This document shows, one piece after another, positions 1 to 9,113 of a stretch of 64,000 nt of DNA. Origin of the DNA: JAJDTQ01 sp965204235 (GTDB lineage: Bacteria; Desulfobacterota; Binatia; UBA9968; JAJDTQ01); assembly GCA_965204235.1 (NCBI GenBank), contig OZ241979.1:496001-560000 (forward strand). The letters run 5' to 3'. A model generated the notes under the pieces. That model did no database searches. It was not told the origin of the DNA and worked only from the letters and a program-made list of their open reading frames with translations. A program made the translations under genes and the position numbers. Within the stretch, counting starts at the first letter, position 1, and every line of letters starts with the position of its first letter.

Positions 1-971
1 TCGCGCACGCGGTCGCCCCCGAGCCGTTCGAGCACCCGCTCCAATCCCCTCCAGTTTGCGTCCGCCAGTGTCCCCAAGAGTACGTGAAAATGGCATAGTC
101 CGCCAGTGAGGAATCCGGACACGTCTCCAAGCCCGGCGCGGGCATCCACCAGAATCCAACCCGGTGCGAGATCCTGGCGGGTATGGTTCAGGAGCGATAC
201 GAGAGGATGTACGGAACCTGTCGATGGCGTACCGTAGTCGATACGTGCGAGTTTGTCCACATAGTGTTCGTTGAAGGCGCCTGCGGGGAACACGAGGATT
301 TCCCCGGCGATGGAATCGGTCGGATATCGGTGGTAGTAATCGGCGATTGGCAGCGGGTTGCCTTCTCCCTGGATGCGTCGTTCCAGCAAATAATCGACGA
401 TTCCCCAAGAGGCCGTGACCCCGTCGTGCGCGGCGAGCAGGGAGCCGACTCCCGGCGCGTCGAGATCGGCGTCCAGCACCACGACTCGTTCACCCGAGGC
501 GGCCAGATGCAAGGCCGTGGCCGCCAGTGCCGTCGAGCGGCCGACGCCGCCTTTGAACGAATAGAAGACCGTGATCGCGGGTGCATTCCTGTCCCAAACC
601 TTCCACGGCGGTTCGACCGGCGCGTCGAACCAGCCGGTCTTAACCAGATACCTGTCAAGGATCCGGAGCCTATCGGTTTCTTCGTGGTTCCTGGCTTTTC
701 TCCACGCTTCCTCTTGCCAGTTGTAGTCCGGATGGCCACGCCTACGCCCCCGGAGAATGCTTTTTGACCAGTAGTGAGAGGCCACGTCATCCAACCGGCG
801 ATTGATTTCATCGTGACTGGATTTCCACTCAGGATCGGAACACCAGAGGATCATGCGCAGCATGGCGCGTACGTCCTTGACCAGAAGGACACGCCAGTTC
901 TTCGGCTTGTTCTTCAGCCACTCGGCCAGACATGTTTCCGCGCGTTTGTGGGCCTCGTCGAGATGCTGCAT
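1..971 (-). CDS. ParA/MinD-like ATPase with extra N-terminal domain (partial, runs off window start)
   Basis: Reading continuously from an ATG at 971 to the window edge gives 323 residues without a stop; the C-terminus lies outside. Residues 140-146 are KGGVGRS, the deviant Walker A of the ParA/MinD/Mrp SIMIBI family, followed by VVVLDADLDAPG (Walker A' region) and later GWILVDARAGLGD (Walker B region). Residues 1-135 are a Trp- and charge-rich helical-looking domain (KNWRVLLVKDVRAML, MILWCSDPEW) that I do not recognise. The start overlaps the stop of the upstream HEPN gene (TGATG), so the two are probably translationally coupled. Classical chromosome partition is unlikely, since no ParB or parS is visible. 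ParA-like ATPases with extra N-terminal domains also occur as regulators in conflict systems, so a role with HEPN is plausible but inferred. Confidence 0.8.
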   Translation of the reverse strand, partial: MQHLDEAHKRAETCLAEWLKNKPKNWRVLLVKDVRAMLRMILWCSDPEWKSSHDEINRRLDDVASHYWSKSILRGRRRGHPDYNWQEEAWRKARNHEETDRLRILDRYLVKTGWFDAPVEPPWKVWDRNAPAITVFYSFKGGVGRSTALAATALHLAASGERVVVLDADLDAPGVGSLLAAHDGVTASWGIVDYLLERRIQGEGNPLPIADYYHRYPTDSIAGEILVFPAGAFNEHYVDKLARIDYGTPSTGSVHPLVSLLNHTRQDLAPGWILVDARAGLGDVSGFLTGGLCHFHVLLGTLADANWRGLERVLERLGGDRVR

Positions 972-1393
972 CAGACTGCTCCGTCCATGAGCAGGCTTCC
1001 GATAATCCGGTCGTACACGTCTCTCGCGTCCTGAAGCCATGTCCCAGCGGTATCAGAGGCGATACCGGGTCCATGATAACGCATATCCGGTTTCCATCCG
1101 AGAATTTCGGACGAGTTCAGAGATTCAAGGGACTCCAGAAACCTGCCGGTGCGGATCCCTGCCTGGATGGCGAGCACGTCAAACTGATCTCGCAGAAAAA
1201 TCAAGTCGTGCGAACGATTTGCCCCACCTGTTTCCACCTGGATCAACGTCTTCAACACGCACTCGACCACATACCCGGCCAGATACGCCGCGCCATCGAA
1301 ACGTCGGCCTTCAAGGAGTACGTCCGCGTCCTGCAGATGTTTCTGCGCTGCCGCCGGGTAATCGTCGCCATTCTGCTGTTTCAGAAGGCTCAG
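971..1393 (-). CDS. HEPN domain protein, probable CTG start
   Basis: The protein (about 140 aa) contains AAQKHLQDADVLLEGR followed by DGAAYLAGYVVECVLK, the typical helical core of HEPN domains (higher eukaryote and prokaryote nucleotide-binding), many of which are toxin RNases or their structural relatives. The canonical RNase motif Rx4-6H was not clearly identified. No ATG or GTG precedes this core in frame. The best start is a CTG at 1393 with AGGAG nine bases upstream; the first GTG would remove half of the domain. The frame opens directly after the threonine synthase stop, in the same frame. Its own stop overlaps the ATG of the ParA-like gene. The pair looks like a two-gene module appended to the thrC operon. 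Confidence 0.75.
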   Translation of the reverse strand: MSLLKQQNGDDYPAAAQKHLQDADVLLEGRRFDGAAYLAGYVVECVLKTLIQVETGGANRSHDLIFLRDQFDVLAIQAGIRTGRFLESLESLNSSEILGWKPDMRYHGPGIASDTAGTWLQDARDVYDRIIGSLLMDGAV

Positions 1394-1426
1394 GGTCCGG
1401 ATCTCCTGTTGCGCCCTTTTCCCGGC

Positions 1427-2797
1427 CTACGGAGACGGGCGGTCTTCAATGGCCCGCAGCACCGCGTCCCGCACCCTGTCGTAGTCCGCGGGCACGTCGA
1501 TGGGGGTGTTGCGGTAGCGCGGGGTGACTTCCGGGAGCCGGGCCTCGTGGTATTGGATCTTGAAGTCGGGGAACTTGAGGCCGTTGGCGGTGGAGATGAC
1601 CACCACGCGTTCCTGCCTGCGGATGACGCCGCGCTCCACCAGCTTGAACAGCGCGGCCAGGGCCACGCCGGTATGCGGGCAGTTGAACAGCCCGGTGCGG
1701 TCCGCACGGGCCGCGGCGTCGGCGAGTTCGGACTCGGTGGCCTCCTCCACCACCCCGTCGAACTCCTTGAGTATGCGGATGGCCTTCTCGAAGCTCACCG
1801 GGTTGCCGATCTGGATGGCGCTGGCCAGGGTCGTCCGGGCCTGGACCGGCTCGAACGCATCGAAACCCTTGAGGTAGCTGCGGTAGAGGGGGTTCGCCCG
1901 CTGGGCCTGGGCGCAGGCGATGCGCGGCAGCCGGGAGATCATGCCGAGGTCGCGCATGAGCTCGAACCCCTTGCCCAGGGCGCTGACGTTGCCCAGGTTC
2001 CCCCCGGGGATGACGATCCAGTCCGGCACCTGCCAGTCGAACTGTTGCACCAGCTCGATGCTCACGGTCTTCTGGCCTTCCACCCGAAGCGAGTTCATGG
2101 AATTGGCCAGGTAGATGTTGTGGCGGGTGCACAGCTCCCGGACCAGCGCCATGCAGCCGTCGAAGTCGCTGTCGATGGCCAGGGTCACCGCGCCGTGGGC
2201 AATGGGCTGGATGAGCTGCGCGGTGGACACCTTGTTCCGGGGCAGGAACACGACGGCGCGCACGTTGGCCACCGCGCAGTAGGCCGCCAGGGCCGCGGAG
2301 GTGTCCCCGGTGGAGGCGCACGCCACCGCGGGTATCTCCACCCCTTCCGAGACCATCTGGCGCACCATGGACACCAGCACCGTCATGCCCAGGTCCTTGA
2401 AGGACCCGGTATGGCTGTTGCCGCACAGCTTCACCCAGAGGTCGGAAAGGCCGACCTCCCGGCCGAGACGCTCCGCCCAGAACAGGTTGCTGCCGCCTTC
2501 CAGGATCGACACCACGTTGGCGTCCCGCACTTCCGGGCAGACCACCTCCCGCTTGCCCCACACCGAGCTGCCGTAGGGCCACTCGTTCCGCATCAGCCGC
2601 TGGTCGAAGAGGTCCCTCCAGTATTCCGCGGGGTGGCTCCGAAGACGCTCCAGGTCGTGGCGCACTTCCAGGAGGTTGCCGCACCGCGGGCATTCGTAGA
2701 TGACCTCCTTGAGGCTGTAGCGTCCGGGACAGCCGCGGATGCACTGGAACCACGCCCGGTAGGGGTCCGGCGGCGCCTGGATTTCTTGCGCTTGCAT
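1427..2797 (-). CDS. thrC: threonine synthase
   Basis: 456 aa, fold-type II PLP enzyme converting O-phosphohomoserine to threonine in the cytoplasm. The N-terminus has a zinc-ribbon-like CIRGCPGRYSL...YECPRCGNLLEVRHD. SGSFKD-type Schiff-base lysine motif is present as HTGSFKDLGMTV, the phosphate/PLP loop as ACASTGDTSAALAAY, and an IPGGNLGNVSALGKG glycine-rich loop. Length and order match the threonine synthase family with an N-terminal zinc-ribbon-like segment. The ATG at 2797 has GAGGA upstream. It follows an EutA-like gene by 90 bp on the same strand and is followed at once by the HEPN gene. Related PLP lyases (e.g. cysteate synthase) share this architecture, so the substrate is not fully certain. 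Confidence 0.88.
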   Translation of the reverse strand: MQAQEIQAPPDPYRAWFQCIRGCPGRYSLKEVIYECPRCGNLLEVRHDLERLRSHPAEYWRDLFDQRLMRNEWPYGSSVWGKREVVCPEVRDANVVSILEGGSNLFWAERLGREVGLSDLWVKLCGNSHTGSFKDLGMTVLVSMVRQMVSEGVEIPAVACASTGDTSAALAAYCAVANVRAVVFLPRNKVSTAQLIQPIAHGAVTLAIDSDFDGCMALVRELCTRHNIYLANSMNSLRVEGQKTVSIELVQQFDWQVPDWIVIPGGNLGNVSALGKGFELMRDLGMISRLPRIACAQAQRANPLYRSYLKGFDAFEPVQARTTLASAIQIGNPVSFEKAIRILKEFDGVVEEATESELADAAARADRTGLFNCPHTGVALAALFKLVERGVIRRQERVVVISTANGLKFPDFKIQYHEARLPEVTPRYRNTPIDVPADYDRVRDAVLRAIEDRPSP

Positions 2798-2887
2798 GGT
2801 CTCGTCCTCTACCTTCCACGGAGCCCCGACACAAACCCCCGGGCGGTCCCGGCCCGCTCCCGCGGCCCGCCCGGGCGCGGAGGGCCG

Positions 2888-4384
2888 CTACTGTCGAATG
2901 GCCGCGTTCTGCTCCGCGACGGGGAAGACGAGGGATTTGATGACCACGGGGACGGCGCCCGAGGAAGGGATGAGGGCGCCGACGTCGATGTAGTCGAACT
3001 CCTGCAGCACGATGCCGTCCACGGAGATGATGGGCTTGTCGAGCTTCGTTTCCTCCTCGAAGTGGAGGCCCAGGATGCCGCCGATGTCGCCGTCGTTGAC
3101 CAGGATCAACGGGTGCCCCTTGTCGAGTATGGTCCGGAGACCCTCCACCACCGCGCCGCAGAAGGCCTGCAAGCGGTGGAAGGTGGCGGACCCCTGCCAG
3201 TGGAAGGCGAGGGCCACCGGCTGACGACCGGACTGGAGGTCCAGCCGCCGCAGCGCCGCGTCGATGGCGGCGATGACCTTTTCCCGGTCCACCTGGTCTT
3301 CCCACGGGAAGTCCACGCTCACCACCGGGACGTTCCGCACCGGGACGGCTTCCGGCGGCGCGATGAAGATGGTGCTGCCGCTGACCTGGATGGTGTACTG
3401 GGAAGCCCCGATGACGGTGGCGCGGATGCGCGCCGAAGGCTCCAGTATGGGTATCTCCAGACCCTCCACCCGCCGGCGGATCTCCCGGCCCAGGAGCGCG
3501 CCCATGTCGCCGAAACCGTCCTCGGCGTGCCCGTAGATGAACTCGGAGACGCCGCCGGAGAAGGTCACCGCGTCGATCCTGCCCCGGTACGACAGCGGCG
3601 GCAGCCGCAGCAGCCCGCGGGTCCCTTCGGTCAGGTCCTGCTGGTTGACGACCTCGAACAGGCGGTCGGCCATCTCCGAAGCGATGGACTGGAGGGCGTC
3701 CTCGCTCATGGGCCGGCCGAGATCCAACTCGACGCCCACCGCGCCGCCGTGGCGCCGCCCGGCCTCTTCCACGCGCACCACCGCGTTGGCGCCGTCCATG
3801 GCCACCAGCCGGGCGCCCACGTCGATGGCCGTGACCTCCCGCACCCTGCCGCGGACGCAGACCGCGACCTTGCTGGTCCCGCCGCCCACGTCGATGTTCA
3901 GCACCACCGCGTCGTCCCGCCCGGACCGGGCCACCGCGCCCGAACCGTGGGCGGCCATGGTGGTCTCGAGACCGTCGCCCGCGGTGACCGAGACGAACCG
4001 GCCCGCCTCCTCGGCGAACAGCTCGGCGATGGCCCGGGAGTTGCGGCGCCGCACCGCCACGCCGGTGAGGATCAACGCGCCGGTGTCCACGTCCTCCCGG
4101 CGGAGCCGCGCCCGCTCGTACTGCTCCTCGATGAACCGGCCCAGGCGGTCCACGTCGATGGTCAGGTCGTCGGTGTAGGGCGTGAGCAGGATCTCCGACT
4201 CGCTCAGCACCGTGCGCTTCCTGACCACGTAGCGGGTGCCTTCCTGGCTGAGTTCCAGGCGGGAGAACACCAGGTGGGACGTGGACGAACCGATGTCCAC
4301 GCCCACGCTGGTGAGCTTGATCTCGTCTTCGTCAACGATGTGTCGGCCCGCGCCGGTAAAGCCGAGGGGTCCTGGGGCGGCCAC
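2888..4384 (-). CDS. eutA: EutA-like ethanolamine ammonia-lyase reactivating factor homologue
   Basis: 498 aa. Sugar-kinase/Hsp70/actin-type ATPase features are visible: SVGVDIGSSTSHLVFSRL (phosphate 1) near residue 26, NIDVGGGTSKVAV (phosphate 2) in the middle, and VTFSGGVSEFIYG (adenosine loop). These and the overall order match EutA, which exchanges damaged adenosylcobalamin from ethanolamine ammonia-lyase using ATP. The start is GTG at 4384 with GGGAG upstream, four bases after the stop of the bicupin gene, so the two are co-transcribed. No eutB or eutC is seen in this window, so either the partner lies elsewhere or this EutA works on something else. Confidence 0.82.
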   Translation of the reverse strand: MAAPGPLGFTGAGRHIVDEDEIKLTSVGVDIGSSTSHLVFSRLELSQEGTRYVVRKRTVLSESEILLTPYTDDLTIDVDRLGRFIEEQYERARLRREDVDTGALILTGVAVRRRNSRAIAELFAEEAGRFVSVTAGDGLETTMAAHGSGAVARSGRDDAVVLNIDVGGGTSKVAVCVRGRVREVTAIDVGARLVAMDGANAVVRVEEAGRRHGGAVGVELDLGRPMSEDALQSIASEMADRLFEVVNQQDLTEGTRGLLRLPPLSYRGRIDAVTFSGGVSEFIYGHAEDGFGDMGALLGREIRRRVEGLEIPILEPSARIRATVIGASQYTIQVSGSTIFIAPPEAVPVRNVPVVSVDFPWEDQVDREKVIAAIDAALRRLDLQSGRQPVALAFHWQGSATFHRLQAFCGAVVEGLRTILDKGHPLILVNDGDIGGILGLHFEEETKLDKPIISVDGIVLQEFDYIDVGALIPSSGAVPVVIKSLVFPVAEQNAAIRQ

Positions 4385-4388
4385 GGTG

Positions 4389-5585
4389 TCAGGCTCCCGG
4401 CCGGTAGATCTCGGCAGGCATCTTGGACTTCATCCCCTCCCTGGCCAGGGTCTCCTCGAACTCCTTGCGCAGGAACGGGTCTTCGTCCCGATAGGCGATG
4501 GCGGTGCCGCCGTCCTTGATCTCGATGGCGCCGTAGTCGATGGCCTTCTCCCCGGGCCGGCCGCGCTCGCGGCCCGGGGCGTTGGGGCCGAACCACGCCG
4601 AAAGACGGAGCGGCTCGGCGCTCACGCCGAAGTGGGCGTGGAACCAGTTCCCGCCCATGGGCGCCGCGCTCACCATGCCCACGGGCTCGTAGTCCTGCCG
4701 CCGGACCTGGTCGCCCTTGCCGTCCTTCCAGGGCGTGGGACCCAGGGTGGACGGCCAAGTGTAGGTGTAGCCCTTGCCCTTGACGCAGATGAGCACCGCG
4801 GCCGAGCCGTGGGCGTGGGCCTTGGAATACCGGCCGGTCTCGTGCTGGCCGATCCAGAGGTAGAAGCTGTTGCCCACCATGTGCGGCTCGATGCGGCGGT
4901 AACCCGGGGAGCGGCGGTTGTCCAGCGGCAACTCGCAGGTGACGATGTCCGGGATGATGTTGGTCTGGCGCATGGCCAGCCCGCGCACCGGGTCGGGTTC
5001 GATCTCCTCGTTGGGCTTGTAGAAGTCGTCGGTTTCCCTGTAGCGGTCGCTGAAGACGTAGGGGCAGTGGAAGATGAAGTCCGTGTTGTGGAACAGGTTC
5101 ATGATGTTGGGGGCGGTGGTGCCCGCCAGCAGCAACGCCGGGCTCGAAGTGGCGTTCACGATCCGATGCAGCGCGTTCACGGGTATGGCGAACAGGGACC
5201 CGGCCTGCCACTCGAAGGTATGCTTCTTCTCGCTGCCTTCGACCCAGACCTCGGTGGTGCCGCGGCCCTCCACCACGAAGAACTGCTCCTCGTAGAGGTG
5301 CTTCTCCGCGTGCAAGGCCCCCGCTCCGGGAACCTCCACCACGTAGGAGCCCCAAAGCCCTTCCGTGCCCAGGAGCTGGATGAAGCTGGCGTTCCCGCCC
5401 AGGCGTTCCCAGTGCTTCATGGGCAGGTTCTGGACCTTCTCCACCCCGATGTCACGGTAGATGGGTATCTCCTGCTCCTCCATGAAGGTGTCGTAAGCCG
5501 TGTTGGGCCGAAGGAACTTGCCATAGCCCGCCTTCTGCATCTCGCCCGTCGGTTCCTGCCACTTGGATGTTCCGTTGCCAGCCAT
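4389..5585 (-). CDS. bicupin protein (gentisate-dioxygenase-like fold)
   Basis: 398 aa with two cupin domains. The first carries GALHAEKHLYEEQFFVVEGRG near residues 105-125, the second KAHAHGSAAVLICVKGKG near 260, each offering clustered His/Glu metal ligands. A paralogue lies at 58111-59349 and shares YRDIGVxKVQ/HRDIGVHKVQ, GAGALHAE, NATSSPALLLA, NIIPDIVTCELP and YEPVGM(V/I)SAAPM. The family is often labelled cupin or ethanolamine-lyase-activating in databases, probably because of gene context. It heads a bicupin-eutA-thrC run with a 4-bp gap to eutA. A dioxygenase or isomerase role is possible; the reaction is unknown. Confidence 0.75.
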   Translation of the reverse strand: MAGNGTSKWQEPTGEMQKAGYGKFLRPNTAYDTFMEEQEIPIYRDIGVEKVQNLPMKHWERLGGNASFIQLLGTEGLWGSYVVEVPGAGALHAEKHLYEEQFFVVEGRGTTEVWVEGSEKKHTFEWQAGSLFAIPVNALHRIVNATSSPALLLAGTTAPNIMNLFHNTDFIFHCPYVFSDRYRETDDFYKPNEEIEPDPVRGLAMRQTNIIPDIVTCELPLDNRRSPGYRRIEPHMVGNSFYLWIGQHETGRYSKAHAHGSAAVLICVKGKGYTYTWPSTLGPTPWKDGKGDQVRRQDYEPVGMVSAAPMGGNWFHAHFGVSAEPLRLSAWFGPNAPGRERGRPGEKAIDYGAIEIKDGGTAIAYRDEDPFLRKEFEETLAREGMKSKMPAEIYRPGA

Positions 5586-5753
5586 GAAAGCCTCCCTGGA
5601 CTGTGTGTGGTGAAGAGGCCACTATAGACAATCACCGTTGGGAACGGTAGTCCCTGCCGGTCCCGCCCCGGGCAACGGTCTGGCCGGGGCGGCGCCGGGA
5701 ACCGGCCTGCCTGGACAGGCCTCCGGGTTCGACCTTCGCCCACTCGCCAGGGC

Positions 5754-6191
5754 TCAAGCGCCGGCGTCCAGCCCCGCCGCGGCGATGCCGAACCGGGCGA
5801 TGTCCTCGTCTTCGTCGGAGGTCCCGCCGCTCACCCCCACCGCGCCCACCACGTCGTCCCCGTCGCAGATCAACAGCCCTCCGGCCACCGGCACCAACTT
5901 GCCTTCCGACATGGTGGTGAGGGCGCCCAGGAACGACGGCCGGTCGCCCAGGCGCTCGCCCAGGGCGCGGCTGGACCCGCCCATGCCCAGGCAGCCCCAC
6001 GCCTTGCCGATGGCCACCTGGGGGCGCAGTATCCCCGCGCCGTCCTCGCGCTTCAGCGCCTTCAAGTGGCCGCCGTCGTCCAGCACCGCCACGCACATGG
6101 GGCGGAGATCCAACTCCCGGGCCCGGGCCAGGGTCTGATCGACGATGGTCCCCGCCTGCTCAAGACTCAGTACGGACTTCTTTCGTTCCAA
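5754..6191 (-). CDS. GlcG/HbpS family haem-binding protein
   Basis: 145 aa of the DUF336/GlcG-HbpS family: LSLEQAGTIVDQTLARARE at the start, PMCVAVLDDGGHLKALKREDGA, and a C-terminal VGAVGVSGGTSDEDEDIARFGIAAA. HbpS members bind haem and sense redox stress, while GlcG sits in glycolate loci of unclear role. The start is TTG at 6191 preceded by a strong GGGAGGAG. It overlaps the 3' end of the MscS gene by 32 bp in another frame, implying translational coupling with that gene. Confidence 0.8.
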   Translation of the reverse strand: MERKKSVLSLEQAGTIVDQTLARARELDLRPMCVAVLDDGGHLKALKREDGAGILRPQVAIGKAWGCLGMGGSSRALGERLGDRPSFLGALTTMSEGKLVPVAGGLLICDGDDVVGAVGVSGGTSDEDEDIARFGIAAAGLDAGA

Positions 6192-9030
6192 TGGTCTCCT
6201 CCCTGGGTTCCGGGCCCGACGCGACGGACGCGGTTGTGTCCTTGCCGCGTCGGTCCTCCACCTGTAGCGGGAGCTGTCCCTGTTTGGTCTCGCCCCAATA
6301 GACGGTGCGGTGCGGGAACGGTATCTCGATGCCCTTCTCGTCGAACGCCTTCTTCAGGCGGCGGTTGAACTCGCGTCCGATGCGCCATTGCTGGATGGGC
6401 CGGGTCTTGAGCCGCGCGCGCACGACCACCGCGGAGTCCTCGAAACGGTCCAGACCCAGGATCTCGATGGGCTCCAGCATGTCGTGGCGGAACTGCGGGT
6501 CCTGGCGCATGGCCTCGTCCACGTCCCGCATGACCGCCACCACCTCGTCGGTGTCCTCGCGATAGCCCACCCCCACGTCCAGCAGGTAGCGCGAGTAGTC
6601 CTTGGTCATGTTCTGCACGTGGTCGATGGTGCTGTTGGGCACGAAGTGCACGTTGCCGCTCAGGTCGCGTATGCGCACGGAGCGCAGGGTCACCTTCTCC
6701 ACTTGACCGGTCACCCCTCCCACCTCCACGATGTCGCCCGCGCCCACGCTCCCTTCCGTGAGGATGAACAGGCCGTTGATGATGTCCTTGATGAGCGACT
6801 GGGCGGCGAAGCCCACCGCCAGACCGACGATGCCGACCCCCGCCAGCAGCGGGCCGGTCTCGATGCCGGCGAGCTGCAGGAGCAGGAAGAACCCCACCAC
6901 GACCACCAGCAGCTTGATGGAGGTCTGGGCCAGCGGCGCCAGGGTCTGGAGCCTTCTCCCCGCTTCCCGGCTGCGCACCCGGTCCAGCACCCTGGGACGC
7001 AACAGCGAAAGCACCGCGACGTTGCTGAGCCGGATCAGGCCGAGCCCCGCGGCCACCACCAGGGCCATCAGGACGCCCCGGAAGAGCACCGTCCCTCCCA
7101 GCGGCGTAGCCAGGAAATCCACCACGGAAACGCCCCAGATCTCCAGTTGCACGGCCGCGCCCAGGACCCCCAGCGGCGCGTCCACCGCCACCCATGCCAG
7201 GCGCCCCGGGCCCTCGCCGCCGGCCGGGACGCCCTCTGCGCCGCGGCGTCGGGCTGCGACCTTCCCGGACAACGCGCGGACCCCGCTCTTCAGGTAGAAG
7301 GAGAGCAGCAGCAGGGAAAGCACCGCGAGAGTCGAACGCACGATCCTCTGCCAGACGAACTGCGACGCGTACTGGTAGCCCGCCAGGTTCAGGGCGATGA
7401 TGCCGCCGAACACCGCCATGAGCACGAAATGGACCAGCGGCCACACGGACCACAGGAACCCCTCGTTGGAACGGCTGCGCCGGAGGGCCGCCTCCATCAG
7501 GGAACTGCGGCGGCGGCACCCCACCGCCGCCAGCAACAGCGCCGCCGCGGTGAACGCGATCATCAGGAGGCGCGCCAGCGCAAGGCTCGCGGCCACGTCG
7601 TCCCCGGGCGCGTGCAACAGCACGTGGCGCGGAACGAGCAACGCCAGCGCGGCCGCACACCCTGCCGCGGACCCGAGTCGCAGCGCCCGAGCGGCCTCCG
7701 GCGCCAACCCCCAGCGCCCCTCGCCGTGGCCGTCCGGACGGAAGACCGACTCGCCCACCAGTCCGATCCACAGGAACAGCGCGGCAAGCTGCAACGCCCC
7801 GGTCAACGCCGGACCCAGGGAACCGTCCTGCGACAGGCCGAGCTGCGGCAGGGCCAGAATGACGAGGACCACGTAACCCGGCCACACCCCGGCGTGGAGC
7901 GCCAGCAGGAGCGCCGCGCGATGCGCGGGCGCGCGGCCCGGGCGGGCCTGCGGGCGGGCAACCCGGTCCCGGAGCGCGCCCTGCCCCCTCACCGCAAACC
8001 ACGGGGCCACACCGAAGACCAGCAGGGCCGCCAACCACGGCTGCCACGACGCGGTGAAACGGCTGCGGGCGGTCCGACTCTGTAGCCGGAACCACTCGCC
8101 CACGCGCCCGGAAAAGGCCGCGGCTGCGTCCAGGGCCTGGGCGAAGAAGGCCCGGTTGGGCGGAAAGGGACCCAGCGGCTCACGGTTTCGGAGCCACAGC
8201 ATCCGGCCCAGGACGAAGGTGTAGAGGCTTTCGAGCTGGTCTTCCCGCCGGCGCTGCAACTCCGCCAGGCGCGCGGCCCGTTCGGCAAGCCCGGTGAGCA
8301 CCCGCTCCTGTTCCTGCAGCGCCTCTTTCCGGCTTGCGGCGAGGTCCTTCAGCCGGGACCTCAGTCCCGGCGTCGGCTGCCCCTGGGCGGCAAGCGCCCG
8401 CTCGTGGCTCCCGGCGTCGGAGTCCGCCCGGAACAACAGCGCACCCAACTCGAACAGGGCCTGCCGGAACTCCCGCACCCGCCGTTGCATCGACGCTTGA
8501 TCCGCGGACCGGTCGGGGCGTCCCCCGCGGCGGAAGTCCTCGAGCTCCACCTTGACGTGCCGCGCCACCCAGTCGCCGGCGCCGTAGCGCTCCATCAGTT
8601 CCACGAGGCGTTCCTTGTTGCGCACGTCCTGGGCCGCCAGCCGCTCCTGCTCCGCGAGTTCGACCCGCACCCGGTCCAGCTCCCTGCGGTAGGACAGCGT
8701 CCGCTTCTGGACCTTCAGGACGTCCAGCTCGACCGCCATGAGCAGACTCTCCACCCGCGACAGGCTCTCCGTGAGGCGCCTCTCGATGAAGGCCATGCGG
8801 TCGTCGAGCACCTCTTCCTCGCGCTCGATGCTGGCCGCGGTGCGCGCCGGGGGCCGCGGCCCGGGCGTCCCCGAAGGCGCGAGGCCTCCCCCGGGCCGGA
8901 CCGGCTGCGTGATTTCCGCGGGGTCCGCGGTTCCCACCGGCGTCTGGCCGAAGCTCTCCGGCTCGGCCAGCGCCGCCACGGCCGTAACCGCGGCCAGCGC
9001 CAGGGCCGCGGGCAACCATCTCCCGGTCAT
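6160..9030 (-). CDS. large MscS-family mechanosensitive ion channel
   Basis: 956 aa. An N-terminal signal or membrane segment (LPAALALAAVTAVAALAE) is followed by a long charged coiled-coil region (residues about 60-290), then about ten hydrophobic segments. The C-terminal MscS core holds the pore-lining helix GVGIVGLAVGFAAQSLIKDIINGLFIL, then the beta domain GDIVEVGGVTGQVEKVTLRSVRIRDLSGNVHFVPN-type region and the alpha/beta vestibule. This is the KefA/YbdG-like large architecture that releases solutes under hypo-osmotic shock at the inner membrane. The ATG at 9030 (GAGG eight bases upstream) is preferred over an ATG nine codons earlier. It overlaps the downstream GlcG-like gene. Confidence 0.88.
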   Translation of the reverse strand: MTGRWLPAALALAAVTAVAALAEPESFGQTPVGTADPAEITQPVRPGGGLAPSGTPGPRPPARTAASIEREEEVLDDRMAFIERRLTESLSRVESLLMAVELDVLKVQKRTLSYRRELDRVRVELAEQERLAAQDVRNKERLVELMERYGAGDWVARHVKVELEDFRRGGRPDRSADQASMQRRVREFRQALFELGALLFRADSDAGSHERALAAQGQPTPGLRSRLKDLAASRKEALQEQERVLTGLAERAARLAELQRRREDQLESLYTFVLGRMLWLRNREPLGPFPPNRAFFAQALDAAAAFSGRVGEWFRLQSRTARSRFTASWQPWLAALLVFGVAPWFAVRGQGALRDRVARPQARPGRAPAHRAALLLALHAGVWPGYVVLVILALPQLGLSQDGSLGPALTGALQLAALFLWIGLVGESVFRPDGHGEGRWGLAPEAARALRLGSAAGCAAALALLVPRHVLLHAPGDDVAASLALARLLMIAFTAAALLLAAVGCRRRSSLMEAALRRSRSNEGFLWSVWPLVHFVLMAVFGGIIALNLAGYQYASQFVWQRIVRSTLAVLSLLLLSFYLKSGVRALSGKVAARRRGAEGVPAGGEGPGRLAWVAVDAPLGVLGAAVQLEIWGVSVVDFLATPLGGTVLFRGVLMALVVAAGLGLIRLSNVAVLSLLRPRVLDRVRSREAGRRLQTLAPLAQTSIKLLVVVVGFFLLLQLAGIETGPLLAGVGIVGLAVGFAAQSLIKDIINGLFILTEGSVGAGDIVEVGGVTGQVEKVTLRSVRIRDLSGNVHFVPNSTIDHVQNMTKDYSRYLLDVGVGYREDTDEVVAVMRDVDEAMRQDPQFRHDMLEPIEILGLDRFEDSAVVVRARLKTRPIQQWRIGREFNRRLKKAFDEKGIEIPFPHRTVYWGETKQGQLPLQVEDRRGKDTTASVASGPEPREETIGTKEVRTES

Positions 9031-9113
9031 TCCGACATCCTCAGCAAGTCCGGCCACAAGGGGCAGGCTCTCGGGATACTCGCACCGTCTCCCCGGATCC
9101 GCCAGCTACCCCC

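Noticed and set aside
932..4519. A 1195-codon plus-strand open frame over the thrC/eutA region
   Set aside because: Antisense shadow typical of GC-rich DNA; its composition is low-complexity (His/Gly/Val/Arg) and the minus strand encodes ThrC and EutA with clear motifs.
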